Shown here one piece after another: positions 42,001-53,375 of a stretch of DNA of 64,000 nt. The stretch's first letter is position 1; each line of letters starts with the position of its first letter. The position numbers were made by a program, and so were the translations under genes. Location of the stretch: NCBI GenBank assembly GCA_009746045.1, contig RPFO01000050.1, positions 64,001 to 128,000 of the forward strand, given 5' to 3'. The stretch comes from Mesostigma viride. Its lineage: Eukaryota; Streptophyta; Mesostigmatophyceae; Mesostigmatales; Mesostigmataceae. The notes under the pieces were generated by a model, which worked only from the letters and a program-made list of their open reading frames with translations, was not told where the DNA came from and ran no database searches.

Positions 42001-45000
42001 TCGGAGGGTGGGTGTGGCCATCCTCAGGGTGGACGGGGGGATGGTGGCGGCCATCAGTATCATGGTGGCGGCCGCAGCAACTCACACTGTGCAAATCGCA
42101 TAGTGGGGGAGGGAGGCAACCAGGCCAAGGGCGTGGCCGCGGGGCCGGGTGCAAGTGACCAAGACTGCGGGGGCGGGAACCAGAGGATGGCATCGTCATC
42201 CGGAAGGCAGGAGGGCATGCCGCCATTTCCGGCGCGAACCCAAGGGCAGGGCTTGGCGGATGGCGGTGGCGGCATTGCACCTTCCGCCCTGGCACCTCCC
42301 CGGGTACCGACACCATCGTCATCCTCTTCTCTATCATCTGCTTCTTCCTCTTCTCTAGCAGCAGCAGCAGCTGTTGTGGCACCCCCCGCATCATCGATGA
42401 TGCAATCTCACGATGCAGTGTCGCGCCCATCGACAGCCCCCGGACCCGTCCCCGCTCCGACCTCCTCCATCGGCACCACCCCGCCGCACATGAGCGGTAC
42501 CACGCCAAACAACAGCAGCAGCAGCAGCGGGGCAGCGAAGGCAAGCGGCTGCACCTTCACGACGAGCGCGCGCGGGATGCTGCTCAAGACGGCACCCCCA
42601 GGGTCGCTGCTGGCCACCCTGGCGCTCCACCTGGCGGGCCACGCGTGGCGGGGGGCGCCCGCGGTCGCGTCGCTGTGGGTTGAGTTTGTGAACGAGCTGC
42701 GCTGGCACTGGGATGAGGGGGTGGCCATACCTGGCATGGCCGCGCCGCAGGGGCAGGCGCCGGACTTGGGCGCGTGCCTTTTGCAGCAGAAGCTGGAGCT
42801 CCTGCAGCAGTGCGTGTTGCGCAAGGCGGCGCGGGAGGGCCGTCATTGGGGCCCGGGGGGGCGGAAGGACAGCGGGGGGCAGGAGGGCGGTCGGGCAGGT
42901 CATGGGGGTGGGGAGGGGTCGCCGAAGAGGCGGGGTGGAGCTTCGGAGGAAAGCAGCCAGGAGGGGTTGGGGAGGAATAGCGGGCGAACCAATCGGGGAG
43001 CAGGAGAAGGGTCTGAGGGCCATAGGGGTGGTGGTGCCGGCTCGCCAGCTGGCAGGGAGCGGGGCACATGTGCTAGTGGTCATGCAGCCCGGCGTGAGGG
43101 GTCATCGCTGGGCGCTGCAGGGGCAAAGGGTACACCAGGGGGGTGGAGTGAGGAGGAGGATGAGGGGTGGGATGCGTGGGAGCCGGGGGATAGTGTGGCG
43201 AGTGGCAGCAGTGCGGGGCAGAAACGGGCCGAGGGCGGGTTGAGTCGGGCCGGGCGTGATGCCGGGGGGAAGGATAAGCCAGGGGGCCAGCGAGGTGGTG
43301 CGTCAGCTCCTGGCACCGCATCTGCTGCTAATGCTGCTGGTCCTGGTGGGGGCGGTAGGGGTGCTGGCGGCGGGTGGAGAGAGGGGCTGGAGGGAAGGGA
43401 AGTAGACGGGAACGAGGACGAGGAGGAGGAAGAGAGTTTCTATACGCCGCGTGCCAGCCTGAGCACCCCGGCCACGCCCTTCCTGCGGGCAGGACCGTCC
43501 GATGCTGGATCTTCCCGTGGGAGGGTCTCTCTTGAGCAACCTGACCCGAGTAGTGATGGGGCCGGTGGCAGTGGTGATGGGGGGGCTGCCATGGCGGGCC
43601 GGAGCGGGCTAGGTGGGCCGGGTGACCCTCCCGTGGGCGTGTTGGCGCCCATCCCTGGCATGTTCCTGCTGAACGGATCTCCGATGCACGCCCCCATCCT
43701 GCAGGAGCCTGTGTTGGAGACGGAGGATATGATCGCGCTAAGGGAGGCGGCGATTCTGGCGTTGGGGGTGGGCAGGACAGGGGCAGAGAAAGGGGTGGTC
43801 ACGGCAGGTGTCTCAGTGGGCAAAGACAAGGGGGGGGGTGACGTGGCAAACGCATCTGGTAGGGCCGGCGAGCCGGCTGCCTCGCTTAGCGCAAGTGACA
43901 GCGGTGGTGGCAAGAGCAGCCGTGGGGGTGCTGGTACTTCTGTGGGTGCCCCTTCGGCCGCGGCGCTGCGTTCGCCCGCTCTCGCCCGCCTGCTGCATGG
44001 CCCCGAGGGCCACCTCCTTTGCTCCGACATGGCCGCTTTCAAGGCGGCAAACCCCGGCGCGGTGCTGGAGGACTTTGTCCGATGGCACAGCCCGCGTGAC
44101 TGGGTACCCGTGGAGGGGAGCGCAGCTGCGAAGGGGGCAGTGGAGATTGGGCCGGGGGCCACCGCAGGGGCGGCGGGGGGGGGAAAGCCACAGGGGGCGT
44201 GGGTGAGGGGGGCATGGCCATGGAGCTGGCCCGAGCGACAACAGGGCCGGTGTTGGGAGGACCGGGCAGGACGACCGAGGGGGTGAAGGCAGCACGGGGT
44301 AGCGATGGCGGGGGCACACTACCACCCGGCACGGTGGGACCGAACCTCTCCGCGGGCGCACGCAGGGACCTGAACTGCGCGGCGGCGCCAGGTGGCGCAC
44401 TGGCATCGGCAGCGCGAGTGGAGGGCATGCAACTATCGACGCGCATGCGGGAGGCCGGCAACCAGTGGCAGTCTCTGTGGGAGCACGACACGCCGCCGAT
44501 GCCCGCGGCGCTGCAGCCGCCGCTGTTTGACCACACGCGGGAGGCCGAGAAGGTGCTTCACTACTTGGCCAACTCGGAGCCGGGGGAGTTGCTGTCGCAG
44601 CTGTTCGCGGTGGCGGCTGCGGTTTCATTCCAACTACTGGCATCCGCGGCCGTGCTGCATCCTGACCCATTTCACGATACGGGCTCACCATATGTCGATA
44701 GTGCCGTGCATGACGGCGCTAATACTGGCGCGCCGCAAGCAGCGCCGTCTGCCCTCTTGCAGGGGCTCCGAGGGCTCATGCTGGGTGGTCGACGGAGCGG
44801 CCGTGAGGACTTCTTGAGCTCGATGGGGACCGTTGCACAGGAAGCGGATGGGGGGGGGATCTGGGGGGGAGCGGACAGGAATGCTTCTGCTAGCGTTGGC
44901 AGGGATGCTCCTGCTGGCACGGGCGGCAGGGAATCCGCCTCTCACGGCAAGCGGCAGGTCCCGTTGCTTGAGCCGTTGGCAGCGGCTGGGAAGCGATTTG

Positions 45001-46022
45001 TGGCGGAGCTCCGCGCGCTGCTGGACGAGCGGGGGGGCGACACCTGGCGCCCGTCGTCGACGCTGCGCGAGGCGTGCCAGTTGGCGGAAGCGCTGGCGTT
45101 GTTCGAGAAGGGCGCCACCCTGGCGTACGCGTTGGACCGGCGCCTGCACCGGCAGGCACGCTCGCTCGTGTGTGCGCTCCTCGCGGGGGGGGGCGCGGAG
45201 GGCCGGGCCACGGCAGTCGCCCACGTGCCAACCGCAAGCACCGCACCAATGATGACATCAAAACCAGCTCAAAATACAACAATGACAACCGCAACGCCGG
45301 TGATGAGTGCTGGCGGGCATGGCGGGGGAGGGCTTGCGTCGAGTGCGCGCGTCGGGCAGGATTACCGTGGAGGGTTGGCGGTGGAGGGCGGTGCCCGTGA
45401 TGGAGCCAGTGCGCAGGTGGGGCCAGGGGGGGCGATGTCGAACGTTGGTGCGGAACGGGAACGCGAGGTGGTGGCGTCGCTCTTCTCACGCGAACCAGGG
45501 GACGTGCTGTTCACCTTGCCAGGAGCGGATGTGGGCCACCCAGAGGCAGGGGGGGTTCCCAGAGGGGTCTCGGCTCACGAGGAGAGCAGCGAGGATGGCA
45601 GCGGTCATGGTGGTGGGTCGGTGCGGCGACGGCGGCTTGTCCAGGATGGGGGCGGGACGAGTCGGCGGAAGCTGGTGCTGCACCGGCGCAGCAGTAGTCA
45701 AGGGGATGAGGAGTCTCGCATGGCTGGTGCGGGTGCGAGTAGTGGGGCGGATGCGTGGCGTGCCGTGGAGGAGCCGTGGATGCGTGAGTTTGTGATACGG
45801 CTGACGACTCCGTACGGGTCAGGGAGCCATGCTAATGGTGGGGCGGGCGATTATGGCAACAACGTGGGCTCATTAGGTCCCTCCTTAGGCCTGGGGTCGG
45901 CCACGGGGCCGGAAACCGGGCAGCAGCATAAGGACAAGAGTGGGTTGCATCACCGCTTGTACGCGTGCATCACGTGGGATGATTTCCAGATGGCCACGCA
46001 CGTGGCAAGTGCTGCGTGGTAA
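39090..46022 (+). CDS. RAB3GAP1: Rab3 GTPase-activating protein catalytic subunit
   Basis: The family complex (with RAB3GAP2) acts on Rab3 and on Rab18 at ER/Golgi membranes. Exon 1 starts at ATG 39090: FEDYTVASPWEKLV, QRWFGVSHYLVLSP and LQISCRFTYTSVDKE match the N-terminal family region. It runs to about 40183, where a GTCAGT donor fits the phase; the frame stops at 40304. Exon 2 starts at 41304 after CTGCCAG: SKDDPVRGFELCASWHDV, LHLAGHAWRGAP..WVEFVNELRWHW, APILQEPVLETEDMI and FKAANPGAVLEDFVRWHSPR, the latter the best conserved catalytic-domain stretch. The frame then changes between about 44150 and 44420, continuing with MREAGNQWQSLWEHD, LFDHTREAEKVLHYLA and the C-terminal REFVIRLTTPYG ... 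LYACITWDDFQMA. A 167-bp GT-AG intron (44199-44365) would restore the frame; an indel in the nine-G run at 44175 is the alternative. Long Gly/Ser-rich insertions separate the conserved blocks. Confidence 0.88.
40316..40475. repeat. ~25-bp minisatellite in Rab3GAP intron 1
   Basis: About six units of the type ACTAGGTTAAGGAGTGTATG plus ACTGT lie just after the exon 1 ORF ends. The related GGTTACGGAGTATGTCACG and GGTACGGAGTCTAC just before it (40210-40270) suggest the array grew out of the exon edge. Confidence 0.85.
40476..41303. other. Remainder of Rab3GAP intron 1
   Basis: A duplicated segment GCGCATGCACTGCTACGGC lies at 40667 and 40745. No gene is seen. It ends with a C-rich tract and the CTGCCAG acceptor. 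Confidence 0.6.
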
Positions 46023-46383
46023 TGCATGACTTCTCCATCCAAGAATTTGGACTGGGCAGTGTACAATGCACATATGACACAATTTTACTGATAAGTTGTC
46101 TCGTTGATGTCGATGAATATACTTTGCAAGAAATTGGACAAACTGCAGCTAACGCCCCCTCCTAAAAAAGTGTTGCATGCGCAAGGGCGTATAGACAGTC
46201 TACTTGTATACTGTACTAGCTTAGTATCAAGGTCGGTGCATGCCCTTGATATTACGTGAGACGACTGTTCCTGGACGCATTGCGGTCCAACGTCGCCTGA
46301 TGCCTAGAGCAGTTGTCTGAGATGAAAGGCGTTCACGAAGATCGCGGAGGCGGCATGCCCGGTGTCTGTATTAGGAGACCTCC
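46023..46383. other. 3' flank of Rab3GAP
   Basis: AT-richer, with no ORF of note. It is a likely 3' UTR plus spacer before LINE fragments. Confidence 0.5.
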
Positions 46384-46940
46384 ATGGAGGGAGCACATGG
46401 ATCGGCGCCGCGCCTGTTGTGTTCGGAAATTAGTGAAGCATTTTCGCGCGAGATCTCGCACCTGAAATTAACCGTCGCGACAACTGGCGCCTCATGCAGC
46501 CTGATGCGTCAAGGTGCTCCGGTGCCGGTACTGAAGGACGCTGACCAGATGTCAGCAGCTATAGCTAGTGGAGCAGGCCGCTACATGACGTACCGGGATG
46601 AATTCCTGGCTGTCGTCGATCATTGCCGCGGTCAGCGCCAACAGCAGTTACACGCCGGCCATCTCGCCCCCAGGTGATTTTTCGGTGGTCCTACGAGGCG
46701 TTGCTGCCAAGTAGCGCCGGGCCGCCCGCGCCCTCCCGTCCTTAATTGCCCCCGCGCCGATCCGCCCTAGTACGTGGTTTTATACGTACTTTATTCTTAA
46801 AGTACGCCGTAATTGCCAACCTGGTCATTGCTGGGATATATGGTGAGGCACAGGCGATGCATGCATGTCAGTTGGAGTATGGGTTGATGTTTCAGCGCCC
46901 ATGGTGCCCGGCATGGGGTCTCCTATCCAACAGGGTCTAA
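46384..46940 (+). pseudogene. Fragment of L1-like element (EEP-RT linker)
   Basis: An open stretch to 46677 contains VPVLKDADQMSAA, matching WIVLKDADKMSAA of element C (about 28830, minus). The following ACACGCCGGCCATCTCGCCC region parallels 28740-28680. It is a 5'-truncated, frame-broken LINE piece. Confidence 0.4.
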
Positions 46941-47019
46941 TTAAAGCCTTGTGCCCAGCCGTCACTCCAATGAATAAGCGTAAGGTGAAAAGAGAGCAGG
47001 GCGCAGTGAAAAAGTAGAC

Positions 47020-47590
47020 AGGATGAACAACCATAACAGTGAGAGTGGTCGAGAAATCAGCCCCAAAATGGAGGCCCTGGCGCTCGGCATGGCCGGGCCC
47101 CCGCCCCCGCCACTCCGCCTCTTAGACGACACCGAGGTCAACTACCCTACTTCAGGCCGCTTTGAGCTGATCGGCAGTTGGCTTCCCGACTGCGAGGACA
47201 ACCTGAAGACACGGGTAGGCATGGCGTGGGCGCAACTCCATGACCACCGCCGCTGGTGTCCAGAGCAACCCCGCCCTACCCCGGCTCGTCAAGCGTGACC
47301 TCTTCAAGGTCGTCATTCTGACGAATATCCTGACCTACGGCGCCGAGACCTGGACACTGAGGCAGGAGCTGGAGCAACGACTCGACGGCAACGTCACCAA
47401 GATGCTGCGCAAGTCCCCTTTGGTTTGCACATCAGTAATTAATGAGGATTTGTACGCTGATTTGCCCTATGTGTTTCCCACATTCTTAGGCACAGGCGCC
47501 TGGGCCTAGCCGGGCACGTACCTGGCCCGCACAGATCAGGTAGACACATCAGATAGATTAGCTGGCACCAAGCCCGCCGGCAGCCTGTGC
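47020..47590 (+). pseudogene. L1-like RT fragment
   Basis: KMEALALGMAGPPP, LRLLDDTEVNYPTSGRFELI, then in another frame RDLFKVVILTNILTYGAETW and INEDLYADLPYVFPTF, then HRRLGLAGHVPG in a third. It is the same RT thumb region as element C, including the exact stretch interrupted there. An inverted relative lies at 53540-54240. Confidence 0.7.
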
Positions 47591-47593
47591 GTT

Positions 47594-48347
47594 ATATATT
47601 CATTGAGAATGATAGATTACGGAGGTGAGATAGGCATGCAACATAAGGAAAAACCCGAGAACTGGGAGAATAACCCTGAAGAAATTAATAGTAATCTGAC
47701 ACAGACATCCAAGGATCACGCCAGCGGCACAAGGTACAACTAACTATACATCACAAAACTACACGCAGCAACAGCGCTGCCGGCCCACCATGCAGGCCTG
47801 GAAGGAATCTAGACCGCATGGGTCGCGACAAAGTCGGCCCGGATGCGGCGGAATAACACATCAGCCACGGTGCGAGTGAGGGCGAGTGACAGACGCTGCC
47901 GCCAATACGAGGACCACGTGCGGGCCGACCACGGGGCGGTCTGACCCTCGAGGTCGAGGCGGTCTTCACGGCGCTGGCAGCACTCGTGGAAAAACTCCGC
48001 TGTCTTGGGGCCCATGGCCCCGAACTCCTCAAGGACAAAGGGGATGACCCGGTGGGGCCCCACATTGCCGTAGGAGGCAAACTTGTCGCGCTCAGCCACA
48101 GCGGCAGCAGCGCCGGCATCCACAGCCGCCCGGAGGATGTGGCGACCGGAAAGCGGCCGAGCCACGGAGACATCGATGAGCAGGTGGCAACCCTGCCCGT
48201 CGTAGTCAAGCACGGTAATGTCGGGGCGGTGGTTGGGTGAGTAGAGGGCGGCCCCATCCGCGTCCTCGCACTTAATGGTGGAGTGGGGAAAGACCGACCG
48301 AACCATGGCACACACCACCCGGAGGAGAGCGGTATGGAGATAGATAT
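47594..48347 (-). mobile_element. Element B, 5'-truncated copy 1 (RLE region and 3' UTR)
   Basis: The minus-strand ORF 48318-47809 encodes the RLE domain of a sister family to A (RPDITVLDYDGQGCHLLIDV, LEEFGAMGPKTAEFF, PWSARTWSSYWRQRLSLALT, stop at 47809). The 3' UTR follows to ATTCATTGAGAATGATAG next to TTATAT at 47591. It contains the uninterrupted CAACTAACTATACATCACAA site near 47736-47758. The 5' end abuts the A copy at 48348. Confidence 0.8.
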
Positions 48348-48623
48348 TAAATATATAATTACTTACAGCAGAGTGAAATCACTCAAACCAAAGCAAACGC
48401 CCAGCTATAAACCTATATACAGAGCCATGTCAAAGCTCTATACTACGATAAGACCAATGGAAACTCCTAACGGGAGGAACCTAATAGCCCTGCTGCACCG
48501 CAAAATCAGCCCGCGTACGGTGGAGCATGATGTCAGCCATGGCCCGAGTCAGCGCCACCGACAAGCTCTGACGCCAATATGACGTCCAGGTCCGCGCCGA
48601 CCATGGGGCCCGCTGGCCCTCCA
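48348..48623 (-). mobile_element. Element A, 5'-truncated copy 2
   Basis: 276 bp matching the 3' end of element A (20729 to about 21000), from TAAATATATAATTACTTACA to the truncation after CCGCTGGCCCTCCA. It abuts element B on the left (AGATAT) and GGTAATATATAT on the right. Confidence 0.85.
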
Positions 48624-48858
48624 GGTAATATATATTAAAAATATAATTACTTACAGCAGAGTGAAATCACTCAAACCAAAGCAAACGCCCAGCTATAAAC
48701 CTATATACAGAGCCATGTCAAAGCTCTATACTACGAAGTACGATAAGACCAATGGAAACGCCTAACGGGAGGAACCTAATAGCCCTGCTGCACCGCAAAA
48801 TCAGCCCGCGTACGGCGGAGCATGATGTCCGCCATGGCCCGAGTCAGGTAATATATAT
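48624..48858 (-). mobile_element. Element A, 5'-truncated copy 3 with 12-bp TSD
   Basis: The 211-bp body (48636-48846) is nearly identical to the 3' end of element A, apart from a short insertion near 48735. Both sides carry a perfect GGTAATATATAT duplication (48624-48635, 48847-48858). Confidence 0.88.
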
Positions 48859-48866
48859 GGAGGCAG

Positions 48867-49952
48867 ATGGTACGCAACCGGGAGGCATATATGGATAATA
48901 TATATGGAGGCAGATGCTACCGCTTCCGCAATGGACCTGACGGCCGGTTCACAATGCGACAACAATCTGAGAACCTGGCCAGCTGGTCTCGCCCCCGTCT
49001 TCAGATCGGCGCCCTCTTTTCCCTCCTTGACCGCTCTGTCACGGACCTCTGGACCCCCTCCCCCTTGACCGAATCCACCTTCCTCTTCCACCTCCAAGCA
49101 ACCATCTCACAGCACGTGACGCCCCTAGCCGCAGATGTGGCGGCAATGGGCGGCACGCTGGCTGCTGAGCTCCCCACCATCTCCACCGCCACTTCCAGCC
49201 TCCTCGCCTCCTCCACCGCCACCACCCCCACCTCCGACGCCATCACCACCCAGCTCCGTGACATCGACCAGCGTCTTAAGGACAACGCCATCGCTATCGA
49301 GGTTCTGCAGAACACCGCAGGCCTCACCGCCCAGGCGGTGAAGGACATTGCCGCCAAGCCAGCCCCGGCTGGCCTGGCCGGCGATGCTCCTCCCATCACC
49401 ACATGGGCGGACATGCTTAAGCAACATACCACCTCCACCACCTCCGCCGTCGCAGCCCAGCTTCAACAGCAGACGCTTGACCTCCGCGAGGAGGCCGAGC
49501 TCGCCAAGCGCAGCCTCAACGTCATTGTCAAGAACTTCAAGATGGAGGAAGGTGAGAATTCCGAGAAGCTTTTGCATGCGTTTGAGAGAGAAATCCTTGG
49601 TCGCATGGGCCTTAACGGTGAGATCGAGCTGGCCGCCCACCGCCTTCCCCGCGCGCGGGGTAAGGCAGGGCCGCCCCCGCTCCTTCTCACCTTTAAGACC
49701 CCGGCGGACAAGATTTCTTTTCTCAGACGCCGCAAGCGGCTCGAGAAGACTCTCTTCACCCTTGATGACGACTTGACCCTGGCGCAGCAACAACGGCGAC
49801 GGGAGCTATGGCCGACCTACCTCCAGCTCCGGCAGACCAAGGCGGGACAGCCGGTGTACTGGAAGGGGGCGGCCATCTACGTCGGCCATAAGCCCTGGCA
49901 GGCGACCCCCTCCCCCCCCGCGGCTCCAGCGACTCCAGACGCCCCAGCTTAG
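48867..49952 (+). CDS. L1 ORF1p-like protein, intact reading frame
   Basis: 361 codons. The first ~30 residues derive from a junction repeat (GGAGGCAGATG.TACGC occurs twice, at 48860 and 48906), so the original start may be lost. The middle (about residues 75-215) is helical and Ala/Thr/Gln-rich, fitting a coiled coil. RRM-like segments follow (RSLNVIVKNFKMEEGENSEK, LPRARGKAGPPPLLLTF) and an L1-type C-terminal domain (FTLDDDLTLAQQQRRRELWP). L1 ORF1 proteins bind the element RNA as a chaperone. A broken relative lies at 54632-55600 (-). No endonuclease or RT follows it here. Confidence 0.7.
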   Translation: MVRNREAYMDNIYGGRCYRFRNGPDGRFTMRQQSENLASWSRPRLQIGALFSLLDRSVTDLWTPSPLTESTFLFHLQATISQHVTPLAADVAAMGGTLAAELPTISTATSSLLASSTATTPTSDAITTQLRDIDQRLKDNAIAIEVLQNTAGLTAQAVKDIAAKPAPAGLAGDAPPITTWADMLKQHTTSTTSAVAAQLQQQTLDLREEAELAKRSLNVIVKNFKMEEGENSEKLLHAFEREILGRMGLNGEIELAAHRLPRARGKAGPPPLLLTFKTPADKISFLRRRKRLEKTLFTLDDDLTLAQQQRRRELWPTYLQLRQTKAGQPVYWKGAAIYVGHKPWQATPSPPAAPATPDAPA

Positions 49953-50324
49953 GGGAATATAGCAGTAGTAGTGTAGAATAGATAGACCGTGGCCATGTAC
50001 ATGTACGCCTCCTAGAGGCACTATCTCAGCTAAGCCACGCGCTTTACTTAATCATGTACATGTGTGCCTATTATGAGCCATGGTGTACTGGAGGGGCGGG
50101 GACCTGATGATCAACCACAAGATGTGGACGCCCCCAGCGGGCTAGAATAGCAATAGCCCTAGCTTGTAACCATTGGAGTCACTGTCGCTAAGGCAGCCAT
50201 GCCTAGAATGTTTGCCTAGCTGTGCCAACAAACCTAGTCACGTGCCGCCAACGCACGGTACACAACCAGCCATAGCCTTAGCCTAGTTCTAGTACAGCCA
50301 TGCTACGCCCTGGCTATGTTCAGA
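49953..50324. other. LINE ORF1 3' flank, no gene
   Basis: It has degenerate relatives of ORF1 end sequence (TGTACTGGAGGGGCGGGGACCT near 50083 resembles 49856). No further ORF is supported. Confidence 0.4.
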
Positions 50325-50575
50325 TTACTTGCCCACGCTCCTTGCTATGACATGCTCACATGGGTCTTATTGCACCCACAGTTTGCCGGATCGTTAGCCT
50401 GTCCTTTTAGCTAGCCGCGCCCGATTGCAGCTGTGGCATGCCTTTGGCATGAAGGAGACTGGGGGTCTCTGCCCTTTCTCCTGTAGTGCACACACAGGGA
50501 TTAAAAGCACTTCGGTGCTCCGTGACTCCCCAACGGGAGCACGAGTTTAATTAATTAATTAATTATTATGAGCCA
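50325..50575 (+). mobile_element. SINE-like/LINE 3' end, second copy, (TTAA)n tail
   Basis: It matches 32556-32781 over ~220 bp and ends GTGCTCCGTGACTCCCCAAC then GGGAGCACGAG followed by TTTAATTAATTAATT. Confidence 0.75.
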
Positions 50576-50729
50576 CACCCCAGATGATGCCTAGCTTTAT
50601 TTAGTTCTGTTGTGCCTATGCAGGGAATAACTCTCTGCTGAGACGCCATGCCCTAGCTTCTTTGTATAGCTATGCTGATCTTCCCCCCCATGACAGGCTC
50701 CCCCTTCGCTGGGCATAGCTTGAAGATCA

Positions 50730-50895
50730 TGGGGCTGCCAGTGCCCTGGTGCACCTAGAGCAAGGGTCCTTTACATCCCCACCCTTGCAGGAAGTAGCTT
50801 AGGATGTATGATAGGCCATACGCCCCCTCTCAAGGGCTATGTGCTACATATACTCCCAACGGAGTTATGTTACAATTCAATTCAATTCAATTCAA
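50730..50895 (+). mobile_element. LINE 3' end with (AATTC)n tail
   Basis: CCTAGAGCAAGGGTCCTTTA ... GTGCTACATATACTCCCAAC, GGAGTTATGTTA then (CAATT)n. It matches 55785-55930, which ends in (TTAA)n. Confidence 0.7.
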
Positions 50896-53375
50896 TGGTA
50901 CGCAAGGATAGCATGGCAAGTAGTGATGAAGGATCTCGACCACCCCCACGTCTGTGGGGGCTCCGCGTGTGACCGCGTATGGCATTCATAGCGATTCGGG
51001 CCGTGGTGCCAATTCGTACAACCCTGTAACTAGGAACTAGGGAGCTTACATCGATCATCCATTCCATCCCATGTCGCCCTCCCACGTACTGAGGACTTAT
51101 GCTCACGTGACGCAGTCACGTGTCATATAAATTAATAAATCATTTACAGTGATCGAGAGTAATAAAGACCTCGGAGTCACAACCTCGGAGGCACGACGAC
51201 TTCTCTTTGTGCCTCGTCTGTCCCAACTCAGTCCTAATAATAGGACTGAGTTGACCTTTTTCAACCGTGTGTAGTGACTAGGTGGGGGGTCCATCCAAGA
51301 TGCTTAGATGTGGGTCTATGGAGTATTTGATGTCCTCTTCCTGGCAAAAATACTACATCAGTGAAAACTTGACCCAAACTCCTAAAAATTACATTGATGT
51401 ATAGCACCGTCGGCGAATTTGCATTTTTGTGTGGAAGCATGAGTGGCAAAAATTGAATAAATTCCATATGCATGTTAAAAAAATACAGGCATGTAAACAA
51501 TATAGTTCTTGACCTGTGGCAAAAAACTGGACTCAATTTGGCCACTGGCACTGCCTGAAACACGCCAAATACTGCCAGTCCTATACATAGGACTGGGCCA
51601 TGCTAGCAATTTGCAAGCATGTAAGTGCGGTCATACTACATAGTAGCGTGGCCACAAACCATGTCAATCAGCCCATTTCCCTTCAGGCATAATAGGAAAA
51701 CATACTTGCATCATCATATTGCAGTTATATTGTACCTTAGTATGTGTGAAAGCCTATGCATACATGTAGGGAATGCGTATGGATACGTAGCTACAAAGGG
51801 ATGTATTATAAGTAATAACCACCGATATAATGGGTAGGTTAGTCACATTTAATTGTTCTTTACAAGAATGGACATGGATAAAACTGTATTACCTTGCCAT
51901 GACATGGCCAAGATACCTGCTGGCACATGATGACAGTGGTTTATCACCATGATTTTTCACTCACCCGTATAAGCTTGACAGTACCCTTGACGCAGCCCAT
52001 GACCACACAATCATGCAGTATGAACATAGCAAGAGAATAACTAACATCTATGAAAGTGTTTTAACCCATTCAGCACCTAAAACCTTGTACAGCCACGCTA
52101 CGGTAAGGCAAATGCCTGGTAAGATCATCTAAAAAGATGGTTTTAGAGAGGGGCAGGCAACGGTCAAGAAAGAGCAGCAAGACTCAAAACTGACAGCGCA
52201 TCGCAAGCTTAAACTCATGTAAGAATACCAAGAAACGATGAAGCAGCGATATTCCAGCTTTACCTGGCACGGCTGGCGTTACCTTGGCCCAGGCGGTGCC
52301 TGCAAAAGTGGCACTTTGCGGCACACAAACCATGACGTGACAGAGTGGTCGAAATCATCAAATCTTTACTGCCACTAGACTTAATCTACGACAATACATG
52401 ATAAAAGGTAGAAAGAAACCTATAAACCCTTCGATTTGATCCGGGAATCAATTGTAGTAATCCATTCCGTCGACCTGCCTAATCGCAGATTTTTCCAGCA
52501 AGAACAGTGCCGACACCCAGTAAATCGCATCCCCGCGAGGTTAAAATTCACTTGTATCATCTTTAGGACATAAAAAATCTATTTCCTGGGTTTGGCCCGC
52601 AAAATCGTCCGAAAACGTAAACTGCATGCATGGGCGCAAGCCGCCATGGCTAGGTCGTGCATTTCCGGAACTCACGTTTCGCGTGAAAATGTACCCTTAC
52701 CACCTGTACTTTCACCGTACGGTTAGACGCCCAAACCAAATCCAAAAAAATCCCAAAAATATGTCCAAGAAAGATCTTTTCACGTAGTATTTGAATAAAT
52801 TTTGAGAAAAATTTTCTGCCAAATATTCCGACCGGGGCGAATTTTCTACAAAACCTCAAAATTAGGTCCTAAAATTAGGACTGAGTTGAACTCAGTCCTA
52901 AAATTAGGACCAGGGACAAACGACGGAGGCACAAAGAGAAGTGGGAAAGGAGAGATAAAAGGAAAGCAAGAAAGAAGAAAAGAGTTTCAAATAAAATAAT
53001 GAAACAATGAAACGAGAAGAAGAACAAGAAAAATAATGATGATGAGTGAGACAACTTCTAATGTTTTTATAAAAAATGATAAAGAAATAAAATACATAAT
53101 AATAATAATAATAATGATAATAATTAATTAATTAATTAATAGACACTGCGCCACGTAAGTCCTCAGTGGGAGGGGAACATGGGATGGAATGGATGGTGTA
53201 AGCTATCTAGGTCCTAATTAATTAATTAATCTAGGTCCTAGTTACAGGGGTGTGGGCACCGCGGCCCGAATCGCTATGAATGCCATACGCGGTCACATGC
53301 GGAGCCCCCACAGACTTGGGGGTGGTCTCCTTCATCACTACTTGCCATCTATCCTTGCGTACCATCTGCCTCCAT
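50896..53375. mobile_element. Foldback region: inverted LINE tails around a TIR element
   Basis: Outer arms are 50896-51112 (+) and 53153-53370 (-): inverted copies of an L1-like tail (minus frame GLSVIWRQMVRKDRWQVVMK). Inner arms are TTCTCTTTGTGCCTCGTCTG at 51201 and its partner near 52914-52940. Next to the inner arms are palindromes built from AACTCAGTCCTAA (51225-51252; near-palindrome 52865-52911), and a third GTCCTATACATAGGAC lies at 51577-51592. The ~1.6-kb AT-rich interior has no ORF above 100 codons. It could be a non-autonomous TIR transposon with LINE insertions. Confidence 0.5.
52990..53152. repeat. (ATA)n/(ATTA)n rich tract
   Basis: AATAATAATAATAATGATAAT followed by (TTAA)5, near 53095-53142. 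Confidence 0.85.

Noticed and set aside
42391-43083. Several minus-strand ORFs of 140-290 codons in 41-45 kb
   Set aside because: GC-rich shadow frames of the Rab3GAP gene; conserved family motifs are on the plus strand.
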